From: Actinophytocola sp963825445
GTDB lineage: Bacteria > Actinomycetota > Actinomycetes > Mycobacteriales > Pseudonocardiaceae
Assembly (NCBI GenBank): GCA_963825445.1
Contig: CAWGTM010000004.1
Span: forward strand, 310,001-374,000
Length of the DNA: 64,000 nucleotides
Direction of reading: 5' to 3'
The position numbers were made by a program, and so were the translations under genes. The notes below the pieces were generated by a model. That model ran no database searches and was not told the origin of the DNA. It saw only the letters and a list, made by a program, of their open reading frames with translations. Below, piece by piece: positions 56,187 through 64,000 of the stretch (positions are counted from its first letter, which is position 1; every line of letters begins with the position of its first letter).

Positions 56187-56365
56187 CGGATGTCGTGCCG
56201 CTACGGGGCCCGCACCCCCGAACGGCACGAGATCTGTCGGTCCTGGGCGGATGTCGTGCCGGTACGGGGCTCCGCGCCCCGGAATGGCACGACAATCGTC
56301 GGAGCTCCACGGATGTCGTGCCGGTACGGGGGTCCGCGCCCCCGCAATGACACGAGATCCGTCGG
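56187..56365. repeat. Three tandem REP-like hairpin units
   Basis: Three ~54-bp units start near 56,187, 56,248 and 56,309. Each is a hairpin: unit 2 pairs TGTCGTGCC with GGCACGACA and CGGGG with CCCCG. All units end GATCCGTCGG or a close variant. The array fills the space between paaA and the ROK gene. Confidence 0.85.
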
Positions 56366-56369
56366 CCGG

Positions 56370-57555
56370 TCAGGAGGCGACGGCGGCCGCCGCGAGCGCG
56401 GCGTCGACGGCCCCGGCGCTGAAGACCGCGTCCCGGACCAGCACCACCGCCCCGGCCACGCCGGCGTGGTCGCCCAGCCGGCTCACCGACACCGACAGGT
56501 TGGCCGAGGCCAGCGGCTGGGTCAGCTGGTCGATCCGCTCGCGCACCTTCGGCAACAGGTGCTCGTGCACGTGCGCCAGGTCGCCGCCGAGCACCACGTG
56601 CTCGGGGTTGAGCATGCTGATGGCCGTCGCGAGCACACCACCGAGCTGCCGCCCGGCCTCCCGCAGCGCCTCGAGCGCCTGCGGCTCGCCCTGCTGCACG
56701 AGGCGCACGACATCGCGGGTGGTGCGGGTCCCGAAGCCGGCCTCGCGCAGGGTGCGGGCCAGCGCACCGCCGCTGGCGACCGAGGCCAGGCAGCCGCGCG
56801 ACCCGCACGCGCACAGCGTGTCGAGTCCGAAGACCTTGGCGTGCCCGATGTCGCCCTCGCGCCGTCGGCGCCGCGGTAGCACTGCCCGTTGAGCACCAGC
56901 CCGAGCCGATGCCGGTCCGACCTTGACGAAGACCAGCGAGCGGGCTCGGGATAGCTCGCGCGCTGCTCGCCGAGAGCCATCAGGTTGGCGTCGTTGTCGA
57001 CGAAGACCGGGCGCGTCGCACGGCCCCGCAGCGCTCGCGATCGGGAAACTTGTGCCAGCCGGGCATCATCGGCGGCGGGCACCACGCCCCGCGTCGAAGT
57101 CGACCGGCCCGGGCAGCCGATGCCGATGCCGCAGACGGCTCCGCGCTGCGCCCGGCCTCGCGAGCAGCTCGTCGAAGTGGTCGCAGACCCGGGTCGAGCA
57201 CCGAGCTCGGGCCCGTGGCGATCCGGTCTCGATCACCTGCTCGGCCAGCACCCGGCCGCCGGCAGTCGGTCACACGCGCAACCCGGCCGTGGGTCGCCCC
57301 GAGGTCGGCCGCGAGGACGGTGGGCATGCCGGTCGTCGAAGGTGAGGATGCGACGCCGGCCGCCCACCGGTCGGACCGCGGTGCCGGCCTCGACCAGGAG
57401 CCGGCCGCGAGCAGCGCATCGACCCGGAAGCGTCACCGTCGACCGGGACAGACCGGTGATCTCCTGCAGCTCGCGCCGGGTGCGACACCCGACCGGAGCG
57501 GAACAGCTGGAGCAGATGGCCGGCGCTGGTCGGCAGGCGCCGGTCCCGGCCTCAT
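56370..57555 (-). CDS. ROK family regulator of the second sugar importer (frameshifts)
   Basis: RRELQEITGLSRSTVT is the N-terminal helix-turn-helix. The C-terminal 165 residues are clean and show the ROK zinc signature CACGSRGC in HAKVFGLDTLCACGSRGCLASVASGG, plus LNPEHVVLGGDLAHVHEHL. The middle, with a DNDAN motif (FVDNDANLMALGEQ), needs about five frame changes. It overlaps the permease stop (ATGA), so unlike the first locus this ROK gene is the last gene of its operon. Confidence 0.87.
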
Positions 57556-58467
57556 CCCTTCTCGGCTCCGGCTGTCAGCCCCTCGACCAGCAGGCGCTCG
57601 GCGAAGAAGAACACGCGATGACCGGCATGGTGATCACGACCGAGCCCGCCATCAGCACGGTCGTGGCACCTCGATGCTGCCCGACAGCTGGCTGAGGCCG
57701 AGCGAGACCGTCCAGCGGTCGCGGTTCTCGACCAGGAACAGCAGCGCGAAGAGGAACTCGTTCCAGGCGATCATGAAGACGTAGAGGCCGGTCGCCATCA
57801 CCGACGGCATCGCGAGCGGCAGGCTGATCCGTCCGGATCTGAAGCGGGAGCAGCCGTCGATCACGGCGGCCTCCTCGAGGCTCACCGGGATGGTGGCGAA
57901 GTAGCCACGCAGCATGTAGATCGCGACCGGCATGGTCTGGGCGACGTAGACCATCGCCAGGCCGAACAGCGAGCCGCGCAGCCCGACACGGGTGAAGAAC
58001 GAGAACAGCGGGATCGCCAGGACCATCGGCGGGAACAGGTAGACCGCCAGGAACAGGGAGCTGATCTGCCGGCGTCCCCTGAAGCGCAGCCGGCTGATCG
58101 CGTACGCGCCGGGGATGGACGCGAGCAGGGTGGCGACCACGGTGAGCGAGCGCACGATGAGGCTGTTGCGAGCAGGAACTGAGGAATCCCTGGCCGCCGT
58201 CGTCGGTCGAGGTCAGGACCTGGTCGTAGGAGTCGACGGACAGCTCCGCCGAGGCCGGGAAGATGTCGGCCGGGCTCGAGCAGCAGCTGCTGGATCGGCC
58301 GGACCGACAGCAGCGCCATGTAGTAGAACGGCAGCAGCGTCACCAGGAGCAGGAGCGACGATGACGACCCAGCGGAGCCAGCTGAAGGACGCGGTCTGAA
58401 CCGGTCGCGGGTCCACCCGGCTTGGTGGCCGACCGGGTGGCTGGCCGGTCGTCGACGCGGTGCTCAC
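57552..58467 (-). CDS. ABC sugar permease, MalG type (frameshifts)
   Basis: LLPFYYMALLSVRPIQQLLLEP is the N-terminal part. IPGAYAISRLRFRGRRQISSLFLAVYLFPPMVLAIPLF, IYMLRGYFATIPVSLEEAAVIDGCSRFRSGRISLPLAMP (the EAA loop) and AWNEFLFALLFLVENRDRWTVSLGL follow, ending with the typical GLTAGAEKG. Two or three indels near 58,160-58,370 and one near 57,660. The GTG start overlaps the upstream permease stop. Confidence 0.88.
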
Positions 58468-59415
58468 AGTGGTCCTCGCCAGCCGGCGCGCGATCGGCAG
58501 GTAGCGCCGATGATGATCGACCAGCGCGGCCGCCAGCACCAGCGCCTGCGCCGACGCGGCGCCGATGTCCTGCGCGCGACGTGAGGAAGTGGTAGACGAG
58601 GACGCTGACCACCTCGGTGCCGGTGCCGCCGCCGGTGAGCAGGTAGACGTCGTCGAACTTGTTGAAGGTGAAGATGAGCCGCAAGAGACAGCACGCGCGA
58701 TGACGGGCAAGCAGCTGCGGCAGCACGATGAACCGGAAGCGCTGCCACGGCGTCGCGCCGTCGACCGGGCGGCCTCCTCGAGCTCGCACGGCAGTGCCGG
58801 AGCCGCGCCATGATGAACAAGAACGCGAACGGGAAGTAGCGCCAGGTCTCGAACGCGATCACGGTCGGCGCAGCGCCGTGCGATCTGGGACAGGAACGCG
58901 ATCGGCTCGTCCCAGCCGAGCAACTGCTGGCCCCCAGGCGTTCACGATGCCGAACTGCGGGTCGAGCATCGTCGCTCCAGACGAAGGTCACCGCCACGAC
59001 CGGCGCGACGTACGGAAGCAGCATCACGCCGCGGACGACCGCCCGGCCGCGGAACGGCTCCCGCAGCGCCAGCGCCGCCACCAGCCCACGCGATGGAGCC
59101 GCCCGTGCCGCCGATCGTGTAGATCAGCGTGGTGCGCAGCGACGACCAGAACCCCGCTCGACGCCGAGGACCTTGCGGAAGTTGTCCAGCGTGTAGTCGC
59201 CGAAGAGCCCGGCCCGGCGGATGTTGATCAGCCGCACCGTCTGGAACGCCATCGAGATCGTCCAGATGATCGGGACGACACGACGACGAGGACCACGATC
59301 GACCGTCGGCGAGATCAGCGCCAGCCCGCGCTCGGTCCTCCCGCTGCGCGCCGGTCGCGTGGCGCCTGCCGCCTCCAGACGCTGCGGGCGTCGGCGGCGG
59401 CTTCCGTCGCGCCAT
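58464..59415 (-). CDS. ABC sugar permease, MalF type (frameshifts)
   Basis: ALISPT, then VVLPIIWTISMAFQTVRLINIRRAGLFGDYTLDNFRKVLG, FWSSLRTTLIYTIGGTGGSIAWG, ALREPFRGRAVVRGVMLLPYVAPVVAVTFVW, WRYFPFAFLFIMARL, and LEEAARVDGATPWQRFRFIVLPQL (EAA loop) give a normal MalF-like permease of ~310 residues. Many single-base indels separate these stretches. It is paired with the MalG-type gene and the binding protein upstream. Confidence 0.86.
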
Positions 59416-59459
59416 GGTGCTCGGGTCGGTCGCCGAGCGACCAGCCCGCCTCGGACGCC

Positions 59460-60845
59460 GGCTCTACTCAGGCACTCGTACGGGCGCTCACTCGACGCGT
59501 CGGCGATCTGCTCGACGTCGCCTGGCCTGGCGGCGTCGTCCGGCGTCAGGCCGCCGGTGAGCACTGCGTTAGCGCCTGCGGTACCGGCAGCTCGCCGAGC
59601 GTCGCGCCGACCAGCGCGCCCTTGCCCTGCGGCGAAGCCCCAGCGGTGGAAGGTGTCCGGGCTGTCCGGCGAGGATCGTGTCGATCGTCGCCGGCGATAG
59701 ATGCTGGACAGCGGCTCCTTGCGTGTCCACGCCGGCCTTGGCAGGCCGCCCCAGGCGTCGATGTACTTGGTCGGGGTTGTCCGCGGTCCCCTGCGGACCG
59801 GGACCTTGCCCTCGGGCGCGAGCGCCAGCCAGTCGACGTAGGCGTCGCTCATCATGTACTTGATGAAGTCGGCCGTCTCCGGGTCGGCGTCGGTCGGCGA
59901 TCGCCCACGAGGCGATCTCGCCGTACTGGGCCGGCTCGTGCCCGTCGGGCCCGTGAGCGACGACACGATCCCGGTGTTCTTCGGCGAGGAAGGACGGGTC
60001 GTTCTTGCACTCGCGGGCAGGTGGGCAGCGCGTCGTTCCGCAGGCCGGCCAGCTCGTCGAGGATGAACGACGACCAGATGATCATGGCGGCCTTGCCGGC
60101 GAAGTAGGTGGCCCGGGTGGTGTCGACGTCCTGGTTGCCGGGCACGGTGTAGTTCTCATCAGGTCGTCGTAGAGCTTGAAGCGTCTGGACGCATCGGGCT
60201 GTCGAGCGTGACCTTGCCCGCGTCGTCGACCAGCTGGCAGCCGTCGGCGAGCGCCAGGTACTCGAACGTCTGCTGGGTGAAGCGAGTCACCCGGCGCGGT
60301 GGCAGCCGCGATGCCTGCGACGCTGCCGGTGTTGAGCGTCGGCGCGCCGCCGCGGAGGTGGCGTAGCTGGTGGGCGGCGCGAGACCGGCCGGCCTCGAAC
60401 AGGTCCTTGCGGTAGAGCAGCAGCTGCGCCCAGCCGTCGCTCGGCACGCCAGCTGGCGGCTGCGGTGTCCTGGGTCAGGTCGAGCGCGCCCTTCGAGAAG
60501 GTGTCGGCCCCGAGGTCGCTGACCACCTGCCGGCGCCATGTCGGTGTTCAGCAGCTTGTTGAGGTTCAGGTCTGGACCCCGGCGAGGCCGAGCGCGCGAT
60601 CACGTCCGGCAGCTTGCCGTCCGCGGCTGCCGCGGTGAGCAGCTGGTCGAACTGGTCCTCGGAGATGGGGACGATCTTGACGTCGACACCGGTGTTCTTG
60701 GTGAAGGCCGCCGCGATGTCCTTGGTCTTGGTGATCCGGGCCTGGACGTCCTCCAGGGTCCAGACGGTGATGGTGTCGCTGTCGCCGCCACCGCCGCCGT
60801 CATCGCCGCCGCAGGCAGACCTTGACGCCGGGCTGCTACTACCCC
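59460..60845 (-). CDS. ABC sugar-binding lipoprotein, 5' end cut (frameshifts)
   Basis: A Gly/Asp-rich tether (CGGDDGGGGGDSD) after a lipidation-type Cys leads into TITVWTLEDVQARITKTKDIAAAF, IVPISEDQFDQLLTAAAADGKLPDVI and later GWAQLLLYRKDLFEAAG-like and AAMIIWSSFILDELAG segments typical of family 1 binding proteins. The signal peptide is not intact: upstream of the Cys the sequence at about 60,830-60,850 no longer encodes a hydrophobic segment, so the gene is cut by the block B/C join. The C-terminus is approximate. Confidence 0.78.
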
Positions 60846-61114
60846 GGCAGGGCTCGGGCAGGTGGGGCGCGGTCGAGGGCTCGGCCATGCGCCGGGCAGG
60901 GCCAGGTGGGCTGGCCGCCAGACTGATGTACGCGCGTTGGGGTCGCAGAAGAGCCTTGCGCAGCGAGTTGCCTCATACTGATCGCGGGGATCGGAGACGC
61001 CGGCATAGTCGGCACGAGGGTCGGTGCTGCAGCGGCGGGTGCCCGGCGCATGGCGGGGTCCTCGCTCACGCCCAGCCCGGGCGATGGAGCGAGCCGGTGG
61101 GAGAGGTCATCGGA
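60846..61114. other. Non-coding DNA between the block join and IS110 transposase
   Basis: No credible gene in ~270 bases. It would be the downstream flank of the IS110 transposase and may contain the element end and, if the element is of the IS1111 arrangement, its bridge RNA. Confidence 0.5.
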
Positions 61115-62320
61115 TCAGGCGGTCATCTCCGCCCACACGAAGCCGGCCAGCTCCCGGGCGATGGCGGTGACCACGGTCTTGCGGTTGGTCTTGCGGGCAT
61201 CGAGGCGGTGGAACTTGCCGCACAGGCGCAGCTGGGCGGCCCAGGCCCGGGCCACGACGTCGGGGGCGAGGCCCTCTTGGCGGTGCCGGAGGATGGCGCC
61301 CACCGCCGGCTTGGCCTTGTAGGCCCAGGCCGACTCCACCAGCTGGGCTCGCAGGTGGCCGTTGCCGGCGTGGGTGATGCCGCCCCGGCGGGTGCGCTCA
61401 CCGCTGGAGTCCTCGCTGGGCACCAGCCCGGTGAAGGCCATGAACATCCCGGCGGTGGGGAACCGCCGCCAGTCGCACACCTCGGTGGCCAGCGTCAGCC
61501 CGCCCAGGCGGGTGATGCCCCGGTAGGCGCCCAGGCGGTGCACGGCGTCGGCGAAGGGCGCCCGGTCGTACCAGCAGGCCAGATCGGCCTCGATGGCCTC
61601 GACGGCGGACTCCCGGGCGCTCAGCGTCGCCTGGTAGTGGGCCAGGGTCTCGTTCAGGGCCCGCTCCTCGAAGCGCTGTTGGCGGATCCAGGCCTGGTGC
61701 TTGAGCGTCCAGTTGTCGCCGCCCCGCCACACCCGGCCGTGGCGCAGCAGGAACTTGCCCAGCCGGTGGCGGGCCCGGGTGCGGTCGATGACCATGTCGG
61801 CCCGGGCCCGGCACAGGTCCCTCACCGCCTCCTCGGCCACGCTCGGCACCCGCACCGAGCTGAGCTGGCCGGCCCGGAACAGCAGGGCCAGGCGTCGGGC
61901 GTCACGGCGGTCGGTCTTGACCCGGTCGCCGGGGCGGGTGGGGATCAACGACGGGGCGATGACCTCGCAGTGCATCCCGGCGCCCCGCAGCACCCGGGCC
62001 AGCTCGTAGCCGGTGGGACCGGCCTCGTAGCAGGCCCACACCCGCGCCGGCTCGTCGAATCGGGCCACCAGACGGCGCACCGACTCGTCGTCGGCGCTCA
62101 GGCGGTCGACCACCGGGGTGTCGGAGTTGGGCTCGAGCAGCCCGGTGGAGATGGTGTGGGCGTGGACGTCCATTGCCAGGACACGAACATGAGAGGGAAC
62201 ATGGATCAGCACGGCCGGCTCCTTCCGTATGTGGCTCGGTCCGCCTCATGGTGGACAACCCACGCAAGATGCGGAACGGGCCGGCCGTTCCATACTCACT
62301 GACGCACCGATAGGTTCTCG
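61020..62320 (-). mobile_element. IS110-family insertion sequence (approximate extent)
   Basis: The extent is set only by the transposase gene plus the flanks available before pyrE and after 60,846. IS110 elements lack conventional inverted repeats and target duplications, so ends cannot be fixed by eye. Confidence 0.6.
61115..62212 (-). CDS. IS110 family transposase
   Basis: This 365-residue intact DEDD recombinase has an N-terminal RuvC-like domain with AMDVHAHT (Asp), ACYEAGPTGYELARVLRGAG (Glu) and RVKTDRRDARRLALLF (the paired Asps). A coiled linker is followed by the C-terminal Transposase_20 domain (AYRGITRLGGLTLATEVCDWRRF, AFTGLVPSEDSSGERTRRGGITHAGN), which supplies the catalytic Ser in the SEDSSGE stretch. 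Clean codon use and frame contrast with the damaged DNA to its left. IS110 elements are guided by a bispecific bridge RNA. Confidence 0.95.
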   Translation of the reverse strand: MLIHVPSHVRVLAMDVHAHTISTGLLEPNSDTPVVDRLSADDESVRRLVARFDEPARVWACYEAGPTGYELARVLRGAGMHCEVIAPSLIPTRPGDRVKTDRRDARRLALLFRAGQLSSVRVPSVAEEAVRDLCRARADMVIDRTRARHRLGKFLLRHGRVWRGGDNWTLKHQAWIRQQRFEERALNETLAHYQATLSARESAVEAIEADLACWYDRAPFADAVHRLGAYRGITRLGGLTLATEVCDWRRFPTAGMFMAFTGLVPSEDSSGERTRRGGITHAGNGHLRAQLVESAWAYKAKPAVGAILRHRQEGLAPDVVARAWAAQLRLCGKFHRLDARKTNRKTVVTAIARELAGFVWAEMTA

Positions 62321-62323
62321 CCC

Positions 62324-62896
62324 GTGTCCGACACGTTCGACCGGCTGATGCGGATCGTCTCGGATCCGGCGGTCCTTCAGCACCTGCCGGAGCCGGTGCG
62401 GCTGGCGTCTGGGGTGATGAGCTCCGACTTCATCGACGGGAAGCTCGCCGTCGACGACCAGGACGACCTCGAGCTCGTCGGCGCGGCCATGTGCGCGGCG
62501 GCGGCCGAGTCCGAGGTCGAGTTCGAAGCGGTCGGGGGCCTGGTGTTGGGGGCGGCGCCCTTCGCCTTCGCGGTGGCGGCCGCGGCCCGGTGCAAGTGGT
62601 TCCTGATCCGCAAGGAGCCCAAGGGACGGGGCACGAACCGGTGGCTCGAGGGCGCCCGCCTCCGGCCGGGCATGCCCGTGATGCTGGTCGAGGACGTGGT
62701 GACCCTGGGGGGCTCGATCCGCACGGCCTACGAGCGGGTGCAGGCGGAGGGCGCCGAGGTGGTGTTCGCCACCGCCCTGGTCGACCGCAGCGACGTCGCC
62801 CGTCGGTTCTTCGCCGGCGTGGGCGTGCCCTACGTACCGATGCTCACCTACACCGACCTGGGCATCGAGCCGGTGCAGGAGCCTGTCGAGGGATAG
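62324..62896 (+). CDS. pyrE: Orotate phosphoribosyltransferase
   Basis: This 190-residue enzyme transfers phosphoribose from PRPP to orotate in UMP synthesis. GVMSSDFIDGKLAVDD covers the N-terminal orotate region, FLIRKEPKGRGTNRWLEG is the flexible catalytic loop with RKEPKGRG, and VMLVEDVVTLGGSIRTAYERV is the PRPP-binding motif. The GTG start is chosen because it gives SDTFDRLMRIVSD. It diverges from the IS110 gene, separated by 111 bp. Confidence 0.93.
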   Translation: MSDTFDRLMRIVSDPAVLQHLPEPVRLASGVMSSDFIDGKLAVDDQDDLELVGAAMCAAAAESEVEFEAVGGLVLGAAPFAFAVAAAARCKWFLIRKEPKGRGTNRWLEGARLRPGMPVMLVEDVVTLGGSIRTAYERVQAEGAEVVFATALVDRSDVARRFFAGVGVPYVPMLTYTDLGIEPVQEPVEG

Positions 62897-62914
62897 CCGA
62901 GAGTCAGGATCGGC

Positions 62915-63736
62915 CTACGGGACGGTGGTCGACGTCGACGTCGTCGACGACGACGGGCGCGACGTCGTCGAGCCCGACGATCCCGACTGGGTGGCGGTCG
63001 ACGCCGACGAGCACGACGCCCACACCCCGACCTTCGCCGTCCGGGCGGCGACCACCGCTGCCGCCAGCTCGTCGGCGTGCACCACGTTGGGGGCCACCTT
63101 CAGCTCGTAGGCGAACCCGTCCTTCGCCATGGCCAGGTTGACGAACGTCCCGTTGGACAGGCGGTAGACGTAGGCCAGGGTGCGGTCGGAGGCGTCGGTG
63201 CGCCTGGAGTCGTACACCAGCCGGATCGGCGTACCGACCGGGATCAGCTCGGTCAGGTGGGCGGTGGCCTCGGTGGCCAGGCACGCCCCGGTGTCGGGGG
63301 CGTCGATCCCGGTCATGCGGATGACGGTGCCGTCGGCCACCTTGAACGAGTCGCCGTCGGTGATCGACGCCACCGTGGTGTCGGTGCCGGCGGGGATGCT
63401 GATCGTGGTGGTGGTCGTGGCCGGCGGGAGGGTGGTGGTGGTGGCCGACGGCCTGCTCGCCACCGGCTGGTCGTCGTCGTTGCCGATGCGGGCCAGGGCC
63501 ACGAGCAGGACGACGACGACGCCGAGCACCAGGCCGATCTGCCCCCACCGCGGCCAGCGCCGGTACCCGTCCCAGAGGCGCCGCAGCACGTTGGGCCGCT
63601 CGGGAAGGAACGGGGCGATGGGGCCGGGCGGCGCCCTGGGCGCCGTCGGCGCTTCGTGCTGCGGGTGCAGCTCGGGTGGGTACCAGAGCCCGTCCGAGGC
63701 CCGCCACCACCCCGGTCCCTGAGACGCATCGCTCAT
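62915..63736 (-). CDS. Membrane-anchored thermonuclease-like (SNase) protein
   Basis: The protein has 273 residues. The N-terminal GPGWWRASDGLWYPPELHP is a DUF2510-like tryptophan motif common in Acidimicrobiia. One transmembrane helix lies at about 72-92 (IGLVLGVVVVLLVALARI), then a Thr/Pro-rich linker. The SNase OB-fold shows SITDGDSFKVADGTVIRMTGIDAPDTG, then TPIRLVYDSRRTDASDRTLAYVYRLSNGTFVNLAMAKDGFAYEL; the Arg and Asp catalytic positions are recognisable, but the classical Glu is not in its usual context, so activity is uncertain. It ends in a Ser/Thr-rich tail, predicted outside the cell. Confidence 0.85.
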   Translation of the reverse strand: MSDASQGPGWWRASDGLWYPPELHPQHEAPTAPRAPPGPIAPFLPERPNVLRRLWDGYRRWPRWGQIGLVLGVVVVLLVALARIGNDDDQPVASRPSATTTTLPPATTTTTISIPAGTDTTVASITDGDSFKVADGTVIRMTGIDAPDTGACLATEATAHLTELIPVGTPIRLVYDSRRTDASDRTLAYVYRLSNGTFVNLAMAKDGFAYELKVAPNVVHADELAAAVVAARTAKVGVWASCSSASTATQSGSSGSTTSRPSSSTTSTSTTVP

Positions 63737-63781
63737 AGGTGACCCATCCCTTCGGGTGGCTCACCAATGAGATCCGTGACA

Positions 63782-63798
63782 TCCGGCCTTCGGCCGGA
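63782..63798. repeat. Short hairpin upstream of the SNase-like gene
   Basis: TCCGGCC-TTC-GGCCGGA, a perfect 7-bp stem with a 3-nt loop, about 45 nt before the SNase-like start on the minus strand. It may terminate the preceding minus-strand gene or be part of the leader. Confidence 0.5.
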
Positions 63799-63914
63799 CG
63801 AAGCGCGCCACATTGGTTCGCTCGCCGCTGGCTCGCTCATTTGGTGCACCATCCGGTCGACGTACAGGCGACCCTCAGGTTAGGCGGGACCTGGCTCCCC
63901 GCCGGGGATGGGGC

Positions 63915-64000
63915 TCAGGGGCAGCCGAACTGCCCGGGGAACCTGTCGCACCACTCGGTCGGAATCGTGATCGTCGGGTCGGGCGGTGGCGGCGGCGCCG
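63915..64000 (-). CDS. C-terminal fragment of a proline-rich protein
   Basis: The last 27 residues of a minus-strand gene entering from the right edge: a proline run, then DPTITIPTEWCDRFPGQFGCP and stop. The CxRFPxxxxCP ending recurs in secreted or membrane proteins of Acidimicrobiia-like bacteria. Nothing more can be said of its function. Confidence 0.6.
   Translation of the reverse strand, partial: APPPPPDPTITIPTEWCDRFPGQFGCP

Noticed and set aside
56187..56365. CRISPR array from three regularly spaced palindromic units
   Set aside because: Units are long hairpins separated by only ~7 bases, with no unique spacers and no cas genes.

Overview
The window is high-GC actinobacterial DNA, but it does not read like one continuous genome. 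Three blocks meet at abrupt joins, each lying inside a gene. Block A (1 to about 31,290) resembles a Pseudonocardiaceae-type soil actinomycete. Block B (about 31,290 to 60,845) has Nocardioidaceae-like gene order. Block C (about 60,846 to 64,000) looks like Acidimicrobiia, because of an N-terminal GWWRASDGLWYPPELHP-type motif and a proline-rich protein ending FPGQFGCP. These affiliations are inferred from gene families and synteny, not from a search. A chimeric or low-coverage assembly is the simplest explanation. A further smaller join is suspected near 24,600.

Block A. A carbohydrate locus comes first: a GH4 6-phospho-glycosidase, two ABC sugar permeases, a lipoprotein binding protein and a ROK repressor with a 25-bp operator, followed by a secreted GH16 beta-glucanase that has a DasR-like box upstream. 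Next are a MarR regulator facing a flavin/F420 oxidoreductase-hemerythrin fusion, a membrane diguanylate cyclase (DGC) converging on an MFS transporter, an alpha/beta hydrolase, a secreted SnoaL-like protein, an ArsR-type regulator, YbaK, a photolyase, an ECF sigma factor, a Nudix hydrolase and an ArsR/SRPBCC pair. A DUF222-HNH endonuclease gene sits between two large inverted repeats beside a secreted amylase. After that come a response-regulator fragment, an LLM oxidoreductase, a TetR/GAP pair and an HxlR regulator. The block ends with a 926-residue reading frame joining an MFS transporter to a DGC. The linker DNA of that frame carries three repeats which, on the opposite strand, each have a strong Shine-Dalgarno sequence, a start codon and a 6-7 codon ORF ending Ser-Trp-Glu-Trp-stop.

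Block B is housekeeping and catabolic: lhr helicase, a cyclic-nucleotide-binding protein, an OafA-type acyltransferase, then a minus-strand row recognisable as clgR, cinA, pgsA, rimO, a rodZ-like gene, ftsK, rnj, dapA, folA and thyA, then paaEDCBA for phenylacetyl-CoA epoxidation, then a ROK regulator with a second ABC sugar importer. Most genes from 31.3 to 36.0 kb and from 41.3 to 60.8 kb need several frame changes to be read, whereas 36.0-41.3 kb, thyA, paaB and most of paaE are clean. This points to uncorrected sequencing error rather than biological decay.

Block C holds an intact IS110-family transposase, pyrE, a membrane-anchored thermonuclease-like protein and the end of one more gene. 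I saw no rRNA, tRNA or CRISPR array. The observations most worth follow-up are the SWEW mini-ORF array with its MFS-DGC frame, the inverted-repeat-flanked HNH gene, the start-codon-duplicating repeats before phr and cinA, and the joins.
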